Position numbers and translations under genes: made by a program. Positions 26,298-35,327 of a stretch of 64,000 nucleotides of DNA are shown here, one piece after another. Below the pieces are notes generated by a model. That model had not been told where the DNA came from. It did not search any database and saw only the letters and a program-made list of their open reading frames with translations. The stretch lies in contig NZ_FOZS01000002.1 in NCBI RefSeq assembly GCF_900116205.1, positions 434,001 through 498,000 on the forward strand, written 5' to 3'. Origin of the DNA: Halostagnicola kamekurae (GTDB lineage Archaea; Halobacteriota; Halobacteria; Halobacteriales; Natrialbaceae). Within the stretch, counting starts at the first letter, position 1; each line of letters opens with the position of its first letter.

Positions 26298-26985
26298 GTT
26301 CTCGCTCGCCTCGCGGTCGGTGTTCGTACCGGACGCGGACGCTCTTGTCCTCGCGGACGTTCACCTCGGAAAAGGCGCGGCCTCGAGCGTCGACGCGCCC
26401 CTCGAAGCCGCCGAGGACAGCATTTCGCGGCTGAAACTTCGCCTCGAGAGCCGCGAGCCGTCGACGGTCGTCATCGCTGGCGACCTGCTGGATTCGTTCG
26501 ATAGCGTTCCGCGCGGCGTCGAAGCCGATCTCGCCGAGCTCCGCGACCTCGTCGCGGACGCCGGCGCGTCGCTCGTCGTGACGCCAGGGAACCACGACAC
26601 GATGCTCGAGGACGTCTTCGATGGAACCGTAGCCGACGAATACCGACTCGCGGACGGCGAGACGGTGGTCTGTCACGGCCACGACGCGCCCGAGTCGACC
26701 GCCGAGCGGTACATCGTCGGCCACGATCACCCCGCGTTGTCGGTCGACGGGCGGAAACTGCCCTGTTTCCTCTACGGTCCCGGCGCGTACGACGGCGCGG
26801 ACGTGCTCGTCTGCCCGGCGTTCACGCGGCTCGCCCGCGGCGCGACGGTAAACGACATGTACGGGCGGCATTTTCAGTCGCCGCTGATTCGCGACAGCGA
26901 CGGGTTTCACCCCGCCATCCGGGACGAGCCAGGCGCGGAGACGCTCTGGTTCCCGCCGCTGGGAGAGTGTCGGCGACTCCTCTGA
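26284..26985 (+). CDS. Calcineurin-like metallophosphoesterase
   Basis: 233 residues. Five metal-binding motifs are visible in order: VLADVHLGKG (DxH), VIAGDLLDSFD (GD), VVTPGNHDTML (GNHD), VCHGHDAP (GH) and IVGHDHPALS (GHDH). The C-terminal part, PCFLYGPGAYDGADVLVCPA, matches archaeal UDP-sugar diphosphatase-like phosphoesterases. The gene starts inside artA (14-base overlap from ATG 26284; ATG 26266 would overlap by 32), so translation is coupled. This pairing with artA is what I recall from other haloarchaea, but no joint function is known. Confidence 0.87.
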   Translation: MPTTEFSLASRSVFVPDADALVLADVHLGKGAASSVDAPLEAAEDSISRLKLRLESREPSTVVIAGDLLDSFDSVPRGVEADLAELRDLVADAGASLVVTPGNHDTMLEDVFDGTVADEYRLADGETVVCHGHDAPESTAERYIVGHDHPALSVDGRKLPCFLYGPGAYDGADVLVCPAFTRLARGATVNDMYGRHFQSPLIRDSDGFHPAIRDEPGAETLWFPPLGECRRLL

Positions 26986-27157
26986 CCGTCTCTTTCCTCG
27001 TCTCGCCCTTCGATCGACCAGAGATTATTTCGTTGACGCGCACACACGCCGCGAAAATCGGCTGCCGTCCTCGCGTTTGCCTGCCGTTTCTCTCGCGTTC
27101 CTTGACTCCCTGCTTTCGCTGACGTCCGCACTCTACCTATCGCCCTCGAGATTCGAG

Positions 27158-27736
27158 TCAGTCGCTCGTCTCGGATCGATCGTCGTCGGTCGATTCGCCC
27201 TCGGGTGTCGATCCGTCTTCGGTCGCGATCTCGCCGACCTTCTCGTCGACGGTTTCCTCGACCTTCCGCTCGACTTTTTCGTCGACGGTTTCCTCGACTT
27301 TCTCCTCGACCGTCTCGTCCACCGTCTGCTCGACCTTCTGTTCGACCGTTTCGTCGACGGTCTCGTCGACCGTGTCGTCGACTTTATCGACGACGGTCTC
27401 GTCTACTTTCTCGCCGACCTTCTCGTCGACCGTCTCTTCGACTTCTTCCGTTCTGGGCCGTCGATCGACGCGCTCGTTGACGGTCTCGAGCTTGTCGATG
27501 ACCTCGTCGACCTCTCGAGTGAGCGTGTCTTCGACGTTCTGTGTGACCTCCTTGGTCATCCACTCGGGATCGAATCGCGCCATCTTCCAGACCACGTGGA
27601 TCACGTAGGAGACCATCACGCCGAGCCCGAACGCGATACCGACACGGGTCCCGACGAAGTTAAAGAGCACGACCGAAACGAAGATCATCGCGCCGTAGGC
27701 GAGGTCGACCAGAAAATCGACTCGAGACGGGTTCAC
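27158..27736 (-). CDS. Membrane protein with strict valine tetrapeptide repeat
   Basis: 192 residues. Two hydrophobic segments (about 8-30 and 32-50) are followed by a charged helix (60-98) and then a repeat in which valine falls at every fourth position from Val99 to Val167 (18 valines). The repeat unit is D/E-E/x-T/K-V, for example DETV, DEKV and EEKV. A 12-base period underlies it. The tail (170-192) is acidic. Such a strict tetrad is not a heptad or hendecad coiled coil. It may form a right-handed helical bundle or another fibrous structure extending into the cytoplasm. The start codon is GTG (27734-27736). The family is not recognised. Confidence 0.7.
   Translation of the reverse strand: MNPSRVDFLVDLAYGAMIFVSVVLFNFVGTRVGIAFGLGVMVSYVIHVVWKMARFDPEWMTKEVTQNVEDTLTREVDEVIDKLETVNERVDRRPRTEEVEETVDEKVGEKVDETVVDKVDDTVDETVDETVEQKVEQTVDETVEEKVEETVDEKVERKVEETVDEKVGEIATEDGSTPEGESTDDDRSETSD
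27236..27442 (-). repeat. 12-base period coding repeat (tetrapeptide repeat)
   Basis: About seventeen units of 12 bases with the pattern GAG-ACC/AAG-GTC-GAC on the minus strand. They encode the D/E-E-T/K-V tetrads of the membrane protein at 27158-27736. Confidence 0.85.
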
Positions 27737-27947
27737 GCGCTACCACCGTGGGTCGAAACGCTGCGTATCATATTCACGAAAATACCCCTTCTCGCTAGTT
27801 ACTCCGCGAGCGGTTAATAGTCATGCGTTCGGCGGCGACGGTGGGAGAGTCGACCGCTCCGTGACGACCGCCTTCGCACCGTCGACTCGAGTCGTTCGGA
27901 CGAGCCGACACGCCCACGTATTTCAGCCCGGCTCCCGTCCTCTGGGT

Positions 27948-28742
27948 ATGGTCGACGCGAACGTTCACCTGCTCGAGCGCGGCACGATCACGACCGACGT
28001 CAACAACGTCCTCGAGGGTCACACGCTCGGTTCGGCGGCCAAACCCGATCCCGAGACGGTGATGGTCGACGGCCCGGTGTACAACCTCGTCATCGAACAT
28101 CCCGAGGGGACGATCCTCTGGGACACGGGCTCACATCCCGACGCGGATTCGGGCCACTGGCCCGCCGAGATGTACGCGGCGTTCGAACACACCGGAGTAC
28201 GCCCGCTCGAGGACGATCTCGAGACGGCCGGGTTTTCCGTCGACGACATCGACTACGTGATTCAGACGCACTTGCACCTCGATCACGCCGGGGGACTCTA
28301 CGCCTTCGAGGGGACTGACACGCCGATTTTCGTCCACGAGCGCGAACTCAAGTTCGCCTACTACAGCGCCAAGACGGACGCGGGAGACGAGGCCTACCTC
28401 GCCGGCGACTTCGACCGAGACCTCGACTGGCGAGTCGTCCACGGTGACCGCGAACAGCACTTTGCCGACCTCGAGTTCCTCCACTTGCCCGGCCACACGC
28501 CAGGTTTGCTCGGTGTTCGTCTCGACCTCGAGGAAGCCGGCACCGTGATCCTCGCGGGCGATCAGGCCTACACTCGAGAGAACTACGACGACGCCCACCC
28601 GATGGGCGGCGAACTCCTCTGGAGCAAACGCGCGTGGACCGAGAGCCGTCGATTCCTCGCGGACGAACAGCGCCGAAGCGACGCGACGGTTCTCTGCGGG
28701 CACGACGAACGGGACCTCGAGACGATCCGTGAGGAAATATAA
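27948..28742 (+). CDS. MBL-fold hydrolase, N-acyl homoserine lactonase-like
   Basis: 264 residues. It has the lactonase-type order: VYNLVIEHPEGTILWDTGSH, the zinc motif VIQTHLHLDHAGGLYAFEG (HxHxDH), IFVHERELKFAYY, LEFLHLPGHTPGLLGVRLDL and VILAGDQAYTRENYDDAHPM. AHL lactonases open the ring of homoserine lactone signals; whether this one does is unknown, and many relatives act on other lactones or esters. The start is ATG 27948 (MVDANVHLLERG). An AT-rich stretch containing TATATTTTAAATATT follows the stop codon and probably forms the promoter of the chemoreceptor pair. Confidence 0.85.
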   Translation: MVDANVHLLERGTITTDVNNVLEGHTLGSAAKPDPETVMVDGPVYNLVIEHPEGTILWDTGSHPDADSGHWPAEMYAAFEHTGVRPLEDDLETAGFSVDDIDYVIQTHLHLDHAGGLYAFEGTDTPIFVHERELKFAYYSAKTDAGDEAYLAGDFDRDLDWRVVHGDREQHFADLEFLHLPGHTPGLLGVRLDLEEAGTVILAGDQAYTRENYDDAHPMGGELLWSKRAWTESRRFLADEQRRSDATVLCGHDERDLETIREEI

Positions 28743-28913
28743 TATATTTTAAATATTGAGTTACGGAATTGTGTTGTTGGTCTGGTGTGATCTAATACCG
28801 TGGTAGAAGGTTTCTCACACCTCATTTGGCCACAATGTTGAAACGAGATACGGCGAACAACTACGCATGTACTGTCGGCTGGGTGCCAAAATCGAACCGA
28901 GCGGTGAAAACGA

Positions 28914-30173
28914 ATGACGAGGGGGATCGGACGCCGAGCATACCTCTCGGCGACGACCGTGGGGGCGGCCGTCGTTCTCGGCGGGTGTGTGGCCACCGGC
29001 GTCTTGAACAACGGCGAGAACGACGAGCGACCTTCGCTGTCAGATCGGACACTGCGGTACGGCGCGGTGCTTCCGCTGTCGGGCGAACTCGAGTCGATGG
29101 GCGAATCGCTCTCGAACGCCGTTTCCCTCCCTACTGCCGAACTCGAGGCGTCGGATCTCGACGTGACGACCGAAACGGAGACCGCCGACTCCGAAACGCT
29201 GCCGGCGTCGGCGGTCGACGCTGCGGCGGCGCTCGTCGAAGACGGATATCCGGCGCTCGTCGGTGCGGCGGCGTCGGGCGTTTCCTTGCAAATGACACAG
29301 CAAGTGACGATTCCCGCTGAGGTCGTGACCTGCTCGCCGGCGAGTACGTCGCCGACGATGTCGATTCTCAACGATCGCGGCTACTCGTTTCGAACCGCGC
29401 CGGACGACTCGCTTCAGGCCGTCGTCGCGGCACAGCTGGCGGCCTCCGAACACGACGCGGCAACCGCTGCGACGCTTTACACGGCCGGCGATTACGGGCG
29501 GCAACTCTCCGGTGCGTTCTCGGCTTCGTTCGACGGCGCGATTCAGCGACAGGTGTCCATTACCGGAGAGCGCGATTCCTACGGCGAACCGCTCGGTCAG
29601 GCGCTTGCCGACGAGCCGGATATCCTCTTTCTCATCTGCTATCCCGAGACAGGGATCGACCTGCTCGAGGAGTATTACGCCGATCATCAGGGAGAGGAGA
29701 CCGTGTTCGTCAGCGATGCGTTACAGGAAAAGACCGTTGTCGAGACCGTCGACGATCCGATGGCCAACGTTTTCGGCACCGCGCCGATGTCGTCCGGGCC
29801 GGGACAGGGCGCGTTCGAATCGCTCTATCGAGAGACGTACGAGACCGATCCGGCGGTGTTCGCGGCGAACACGTACGATGCGGCCGCGACGCTGTTGCTG
29901 GCCAACGCCGCCGCGGGCGAAAACGACGGATCGGCGATCGCAGAACAGATGCGCGAAGTGACCGACGGTGACGGAACGGAAATCATGCCGGGGGAACTCG
30001 CGGACGGAATCGAGCTCGCGGCCACCGGTGACCCGGTTCGGTATCGAGGCGCGGCCGGCGAAATCGAGTTCGACGAAAACGGCAATGGCGGGTCCACCCA
30101 GTACGAGTACTTCCGCTTCGACGACGACGGGATTACCGTTCTCGAGGAGCGGAGCCCGGAGGTATCAGAATGA
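28914..30173 (+). CDS. Tat lipoprotein, periplasmic-binding fold type I (BasB-like chemotaxis binding protein)
   Basis: 419 residues. The signal sequence has IGRRAYLSATTVGAAVVLGGC: twin arginine plus lipobox, so it is Tat-exported and lipid-anchored outside. The mature part has the fold of branched-chain amino acid binding proteins: RYGAVLPLSGELESMGESLS, VGAAASGVSLQ, the ligand-contacting TCSPASTSPTMSI, and TYDAAATLLLANAA. The stop overlaps the start of a transducer gene (ATGA), so the two proteins should be made in equal amounts. In Halobacterium, the BasB/BasT and CosB/CosT pairs sense amino acids and osmolytes in just this layout. The ligand here is unknown, but the Ser/Thr-rich pocket fits an amino acid. 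Confidence 0.85.
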   Translation: MTRGIGRRAYLSATTVGAAVVLGGCVATGVLNNGENDERPSLSDRTLRYGAVLPLSGELESMGESLSNAVSLPTAELEASDLDVTTETETADSETLPASAVDAAAALVEDGYPALVGAAASGVSLQMTQQVTIPAEVVTCSPASTSPTMSILNDRGYSFRTAPDDSLQAVVAAQLAASEHDAATAATLYTAGDYGRQLSGAFSASFDGAIQRQVSITGERDSYGEPLGQALADEPDILFLICYPETGIDLLEEYYADHQGEETVFVSDALQEKTVVETVDDPMANVFGTAPMSSGPGQGAFESLYRETYETDPAVFAANTYDAAATLLLANAAAGENDGSAIAEQMREVTDGDGTEIMPGELADGIELAATGDPVRYRGAAGEIEFDENGNGGSTQYEYFRFDDDGITVLEERSPEVSE

Positions 30174-32647
30174 TCGATACTGCGGACACTGCAGACTCGA
30201 GCAATACTGCCGATTCCGACGGCTCGAGCGGTGCTGCCGAAGATGATCCGAGCGGGATCGTCGGCTCGATCACGAACCAACTCTCGAGTGTCGTTCCGTC
30301 GGCGGTTCGCGGGAATTTCGTCCCTTCGATGATCCGCGGGAGTTTCCGGACGAAGTTCGTCGTCTCGATCCTGTTGATCGTGGTCGTGCTTTCGATCGTC
30401 GGCGGACTGGGATACGTCGACGCCGAGCAAACCGTCGAGAACGACGCCAAGGAGCAACTCACGGCGATGGTGGACATGCACGCGGACTCGATCAACGAGT
30501 GGATGATCTCGATGGAGTCGCACACGCGGTCGGTCTCCTCGTCGTCCGAACTGGCCGGAACCGAGGCCGAGGAGGCCGAGGCGCAGGTAATTCAGCAGCA
30601 GGCGACGCTCCCGGTCGACGTCAGAGGGGTGCACGTAATAGACACCAACGAGAACGAGATCCTGACGAGCACGAACGGAGAGCTTCGGTCGGAGCCGCTA
30701 TCAGCGGTCGACGAACCCTGGACCGAGATCGAACCCGGGGTCGACCTGACGGCAGCAAACGACGTGTGGCACTCGGAGAGCGCCTATCAGTCGGGGACGC
30801 TCGACGATCAGGTGATGTCCTTTGCGAGCCCAGTCGAAGGTGACGAGGCGCGGATCGCCGTCGTCGTCGGCACTATCGAGTACCGCGTGGACGGCCTGAA
30901 ACAGCTCCACGACGATCAGGAGACGATGATCCTCGACACGGACGGCCAGACGGTCCTCGCGAGCGACGACCTCGGCGGCGATCCCGACGAGGACATCATC
31001 GCGGAACTCGGAGCGAAACGCGACGGGACCGAGTTCGACCGCGGCGGCGACGGACTGGTCACCGCCTACGCCGCGACTGCGGACAACAACTGGGTCGCCG
31101 TGACCACCGTTCCCGAGGAGCAGGCGTTCGCGGCGAGTAACGCGGTCGGCTGGGCCGTGCTCTTCGTTATCGGCGCGGCGCTGATATCGCTGCTCGTTGG
31201 GGGATACTTGCTCGCCCGACAGACCGTGACGCCGCTGGAGGACCTTCGGGATCGCGCCGAGCGGATGAAAAACGGCGACCTATCGGTCGATCTGGAGACG
31301 GATCGGATCGACGAGGTGGGCCAACTCTACCGGGCGTTCGACGAGATGCGGGACACGCTCAGGGCACAGATCACCGAAGCCGAGGAGGCACAGGCCGAGG
31401 CCGAAGCGGCGAAAGTCGAGGCCGAGGAAGCACAGGCCGAAGCCGAAGCAGAACGCGAGCGCGTCAAGAACGTGATGAACGAACTCCGGCGCGCGGCGGA
31501 TCGGTACGGGACGACGATGCGCGCGGCAGCCGAGGGCGACCTTACCGTCCGAGCCGACGTTCGGACCGACAACGAGCAGATGGCGGCGATCGGCCGCGAG
31601 TTCAACGAGATGTTAGCGGAGATCGATCGCGCCGTCGCGGAGGTCAAACGGTTCGCCGAGGACGTGCGCGCGGCCAGCGAGCAGGTCGACGCCTCCAGCG
31701 CGGAGGTCAAGCGAGCCAGCGAACAGGTCGCCGAATCGATTCAGGAGATCTCCGACAGCTCCGAGCGACAGAGCGAGAAGCTCCAGACCGTCGAATCGGA
31801 GCTTGCAGGCCTCTCCGCAAGTACCGAAGAGATCGCCTCGACGGCCACCCAGGTCGAAGGTGTCGCAGAGCGAACCGTCGACTCGAGTCACCGGGGCCGA
31901 GAAGCGGCCGAGGAGGCGATTTCGGAGATGGAAGACGTCGAGACGGAGGCCGACCGAGCCGTCGAGACGATCCGGTCGCTCGAGGCCGAAGTCGAACAGA
32001 TAGACGAACTCGTCGAGGCGATCTCCGACGTGGCAGACCAGACCAACTTGCTCGCGCTGAACGCGAGCATCGAGGCGGCTCGAGCCGGTAACGGCGGCAA
32101 TTCCGACGGGTTCGGAACCGTCGCCCAGGAGATCAAGAGTCTCTCGGCAGACGCCAAGGAGACGGCGGCCGAAATCGACGCGCGCATCGAGTCGATCCGC
32201 GAAAAGACCGACGAGTCCGTCGGCGTCGTCGAGAAAACGAGGGATCGCGTCGAACAGGGGACAGCGGCCGTCGAGCCGGCGGTCGAATCGCTAACTGAAA
32301 TCGCCGAGTACGCCGAAGAGACGAACGACGGCGTGCAGGAAATCTCGGCCGCGACCGACCAGCAGGCCGACGCCACGGAGCAGATAGTCACCGCGGTCGA
32401 CGAAATCGCGACGAGCAGCGAGGACGCCGCGGCGGAAGCCGGCAACGTCTCCGCGGCCGCCGAAGAGCAGACGGCCTCGCTCACGGGCGTCACCGAGAAC
32501 GTAAACAGCCTCGCAGAGCAGGCCGCTGAGTTGTCGGAGACCCTCGAGCGCTTCGAGACGGCGGCCGGAACGCCCGACGGCGATCGCGACGGTCACTCGA
32601 GGCCGTCGGCGGCGACGGACGGAGGGGACGGCACGCTCGGCAGGTAA
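30170..32647 (+). CDS. Methyl-accepting chemotaxis transducer (BasT/CosT-like)
   Basis: 825 residues. An acidic N-terminal stretch leads to a membrane helix (KFVVSILLIVVVLSIVGGLG), then an extracellular double-Cache-like sensor domain (about 90-315). A second helix (VLFVIGAALISLLVGGYLLA) is followed by a HAMP domain (EDLRDRAERMKNGDLSVDLE), an Ala/Glu coiled coil, a second HAMP (RAAAEGDLTVRADV), and the cytoplasmic signalling hairpin with the tip DQTNLLALNASIEAARAG. It should signal to CheA/CheW and the archaellum. Paired by a 4-base overlap with the binding lipoprotein, it probably reads that protein's occupancy. Confidence 0.92.
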   Translation: MIDTADTADSSNTADSDGSSGAAEDDPSGIVGSITNQLSSVVPSAVRGNFVPSMIRGSFRTKFVVSILLIVVVLSIVGGLGYVDAEQTVENDAKEQLTAMVDMHADSINEWMISMESHTRSVSSSSELAGTEAEEAEAQVIQQQATLPVDVRGVHVIDTNENEILTSTNGELRSEPLSAVDEPWTEIEPGVDLTAANDVWHSESAYQSGTLDDQVMSFASPVEGDEARIAVVVGTIEYRVDGLKQLHDDQETMILDTDGQTVLASDDLGGDPDEDIIAELGAKRDGTEFDRGGDGLVTAYAATADNNWVAVTTVPEEQAFAASNAVGWAVLFVIGAALISLLVGGYLLARQTVTPLEDLRDRAERMKNGDLSVDLETDRIDEVGQLYRAFDEMRDTLRAQITEAEEAQAEAEAAKVEAEEAQAEAEAERERVKNVMNELRRAADRYGTTMRAAAEGDLTVRADVRTDNEQMAAIGREFNEMLAEIDRAVAEVKRFAEDVRAASEQVDASSAEVKRASEQVAESIQEISDSSERQSEKLQTVESELAGLSASTEEIASTATQVEGVAERTVDSSHRGREAAEEAISEMEDVETEADRAVETIRSLEAEVEQIDELVEAISDVADQTNLLALNASIEAARAGNGGNSDGFGTVAQEIKSLSADAKETAAEIDARIESIREKTDESVGVVEKTRDRVEQGTAAVEPAVESLTEIAEYAEETNDGVQEISAATDQQADATEQIVTAVDEIATSSEDAAAEAGNVSAAAEEQTASLTGVTENVNSLAEQAAELSETLERFETAAGTPDGDRDGHSRPSAATDGGDGTLGR

Positions 32648-32672
32648 AAGTCCGCTGGTTCTCGTCTCATAA

Positions 32673-33653
32673 CTACGGCGTTCGAGACGGTGCGACGACC
32701 GACTCGAGATCCGCGTCGCCGTCGACGAGTCGATACTGGCCGTCCTCGACCGAAGCCACCCCTTCGTGGACGAGGTGATCGAGGTGGGCGAACGCCTCGC
32801 CGGGGCCGTGGACGATGTGAATCCCCTCGAGTTCGCCGAAGAGGTCAGCGCTGACGGTCCAGGGGTCCGCGGGGCCGTGTTCTTCGAGGGCGGTGACGAC
32901 GCGCTCCGTTCGTTCGCGGTGGTGGTCGACGATGGTCAGCGCCCGCTCGCTCGGCTCCTCGATCGGATCGCGGTGACCTGGCCAGACGCGGTCGTAGTCC
33001 CGGTCGGCGAGCGCTCGGAGGGTCTCGAGGTACGTTTCGAGCGGCCGCTCGACACGGACGTCCGCGCCGCCGACGTTGGGCGTGTAGACGGGGAGGATCA
33101 CGTCGCCGACGAACGCCTGGTTACGGCCGGCGATCTCGAACCAGCACAGCCCCAGCGCGTGGCCGGGCGCATGGACCGTCTCGAGGGTGTGCCCGCCGAC
33201 CTCGAGGGTGTCGCCGTCCTCGATCGGCGTCACGGTCGGGTTCGTTTCGCTCAACCCGGTGACCGACTCGACGACGCCCAGTAGCTCCTCGCGTTTCGCG
33301 GGGGGGATTCCCCACGCCTCGAGGTACTCCCGTCGGCGCTCGTCCAGCGCGGCGGTCGCCGCCTCGTCGCCTTCGACGAGCGGGGCGTCGGCCTCGTGAA
33401 CGTAGACGGTCGCGTCGCTCTCGGACTGCACTTCGCCCGCCAGTCCGGCGTGGTCGGGATGAAAGTGCGTGAGCACGATGTCGTCGACGTCAGCGAACTC
33501 GTAGCCGTACTCGGCCAGTCCCTCCCGGAGGTCGTCGCGAACGTCGGTCGTCGCGATCCCCGTGTCGACGAGCGCGAGAGAGTCCCCCTCGTGTAGAACG
33601 TAGGCGTTGTTCTCCCCCTCGAACTCGTCGTTTCCCAGTATGATCCGATCCAT
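32673..33653 (-). CDS. MBL-fold metallohydrolase
   Basis: 326 residues. The zinc site is VLTHFHPDHAGLAGEVQS (HxHxDH). VHAPGHALGLCWFEI, FVGDVILPVYTPNVGG and RVWPGHRDPIEEPSERALT complete the ligand set. The C-terminal region (about 240-326) is a winged-helix-like domain, as in lactamase-related hydrolases of the LACTB2 type (RLVDGDADLESVV at the end). The substrate is unknown; LACTB2-like enzymes include endoribonucleases, and others are thioesterases or glyoxalases. It converges with the transducer gene 25 bases away. Confidence 0.85.
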   Translation of the reverse strand: MDRIILGNDEFEGENNAYVLHEGDSLALVDTGIATTDVRDDLREGLAEYGYEFADVDDIVLTHFHPDHAGLAGEVQSESDATVYVHEADAPLVEGDEAATAALDERRREYLEAWGIPPAKREELLGVVESVTGLSETNPTVTPIEDGDTLEVGGHTLETVHAPGHALGLCWFEIAGRNQAFVGDVILPVYTPNVGGADVRVERPLETYLETLRALADRDYDRVWPGHRDPIEEPSERALTIVDHHRERTERVVTALEEHGPADPWTVSADLFGELEGIHIVHGPGEAFAHLDHLVHEGVASVEDGQYRLVDGDADLESVVAPSRTP

Positions 33654-33784
33654 GGTGCAAAGTCACACTGTCTCGGCTCTTAACCGACGCGATTGCGGAA
33701 CTGGGGTTCCGCGAACTCGAGCGCCCGCGGAATCGACGAATTCGCGAAAATAACCTGTGAGGTCTGAAAGCAGCCCCGAGACAG

Positions 33785-35269
33785 TCAGTCCTCGAGTTCC
33801 GCGCGCAACAGCTGGTTCACGTCGCCCGGATCGGCGCTGCCGCCGGTCTTTTGCATGACCTGCCCGACGAGGAAGTTGATCGCGCCGTCGTCGCCGCTCT
33901 CGTAGTCTGCGACGGCGTCCGGGTTCTCCTCGATGGCCTCGACGACCGCCGACTGCACCTCGTCGTCGTCTGTCTTGCCGAGTCCGGCCTCCTCGACGAT
34001 CGTATCCGGGTCCTTCCCCTCGTCGAGCATGTCTCGAAGCACCGTCTCGCGCGCGTTTTTCGCCGTGATCTCGTCTTCGGCGACCAGTTCGACGAGTCGG
34101 GTGACCTCCTCGAGGCGATCCGCGATGTCCGTGATCTCCATGTCGCGGTAGTTCAGTTCGCCGAGCAGGTTGTCCGCGACCCAGGTCGCCGCGAGGTCGG
34201 GATCGAACTCGCCGGCGACCGACTCGTAGAAGTCCGCGACCTGCTTGGTCGAGGTGAGCTTCGAGGCCGCCTCCTCGCTCAGACCGTACTCGGACTGGAA
34301 CCGTTCGCGTCGAGCGGTCGGCAGCTCGGGGATCGAGATCTCGTCCTTCCAGTGGGAGACCCGAAGCGGCGGGAGGTCTGCCTCCTCGAAGTAGCGGTAG
34401 TCCTTCTCCTCTTCTTTCGAGCGCATCGAGACCGTGATCCCGCGGCTCTCGTCCCAGTGGCGGGTCTCCTGTTCGACGACGCGGCCGCGCTCGATGGCGT
34501 TTTTCTGTCGGGTCTCCTCGTAGGCTAAGGCCTTCTCCGCGCCCTTGTGACTCGAGATGTTCTTGACCTCCGTCCGGTTTGCGGCCTCGAGCGCGTCGAC
34601 GCCGATCTCGCCGTTCTCGTCGGCTTCCTCGCTCTCGATGATCGAGAGGTTGGCGTCGATTCGCAGGCTGCCGTCCCGGCCGGCGTCGAAGACGCCGAGG
34701 TACTCGAGCACCTCCTCGAGTTCGGCGAGGAAGGCCCGAACCTCCGAGGCGCTCCGGAAGTCGGGTGCCGTGACGATCTCCATGAGCGGCGTTCCAGCGC
34801 GGTTGTAGTCGACGAGGGTGTAGTCTGCGGTGTCGATGCTGCCGCCGACGTGCTGGAGGCTGCCGGGGTCTTCCTCGAGGTGTGCCCGCTCGATGCGAAC
34901 GTCGCGGCGCTCACCCTCGACCGCGATCTCGAGTTCGCCCTCCTGGCAGATCGGCTCGTCGTACTGCGTGATCTGGAAGTTCTTCGGCAGGTCGGGGTAG
35001 TAGTAGTTCTTCCGGTGGAAGCGGGTCTCCTCGGGGATGTCGGCGTCGATGGCTTTCCCGATCTTGACCGCGGCCTCGACGGCCCCCTCGTTCAGCACCG
35101 GCAACGCGCCGGGGAGTCCGAGACAGACGGGACAGACGTTCTCGTTGGGGTCGTCGGCCGGCTCGGTCGAACAGCGACAGAAGATCTTCGTGTCGGTTTC
35201 CAGCTGGACGTGGACCTCGAGGCCGATGACGGTGACGAGGTCGCCCCGCTGGGCGGTCTGGGCAGTCAT
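33785..35269 (-). CDS. gatB: Aspartyl/glutamyl-tRNA amidotransferase subunit B
   Basis: 494 residues. Archaea make Asn-tRNA and in some species Gln-tRNA by amidating Asp- or Glu-charged tRNA; GatB binds the tRNA and the ATP-dependent kinase step. Family motifs: TVIGLEVHVQLETDTKIFCR, the zinc cysteines around CRCST and CPVCLGLPGALPV, FHRKNYYYPDLPKNFQITQY, HLEEDPGSLQH, VDYNRAGTPLMEIVT, and the C-terminal YqeY-like domain ending NQLLRAELED. GatA and GatC are elsewhere. The ATG at 35269 gives MTAQTAQRGDLVTV. It shares its direction with the acyl-CoA synthetase gene upstream, 58 bases away. Confidence 0.96.
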   Translation of the reverse strand: MTAQTAQRGDLVTVIGLEVHVQLETDTKIFCRCSTEPADDPNENVCPVCLGLPGALPVLNEGAVEAAVKIGKAIDADIPEETRFHRKNYYYPDLPKNFQITQYDEPICQEGELEIAVEGERRDVRIERAHLEEDPGSLQHVGGSIDTADYTLVDYNRAGTPLMEIVTAPDFRSASEVRAFLAELEEVLEYLGVFDAGRDGSLRIDANLSIIESEEADENGEIGVDALEAANRTEVKNISSHKGAEKALAYEETRQKNAIERGRVVEQETRHWDESRGITVSMRSKEEEKDYRYFEEADLPPLRVSHWKDEISIPELPTARRERFQSEYGLSEEAASKLTSTKQVADFYESVAGEFDPDLAATWVADNLLGELNYRDMEITDIADRLEEVTRLVELVAEDEITAKNARETVLRDMLDEGKDPDTIVEEAGLGKTDDDEVQSAVVEAIEENPDAVADYESGDDGAINFLVGQVMQKTGGSADPGDVNQLLRAELED

Positions 35270-35327
35270 TGCTCCTCGATTCGGCCCGGCGGGGGTAAAG
35301 CGTAACGGGATCTGGACGACGATTCTC

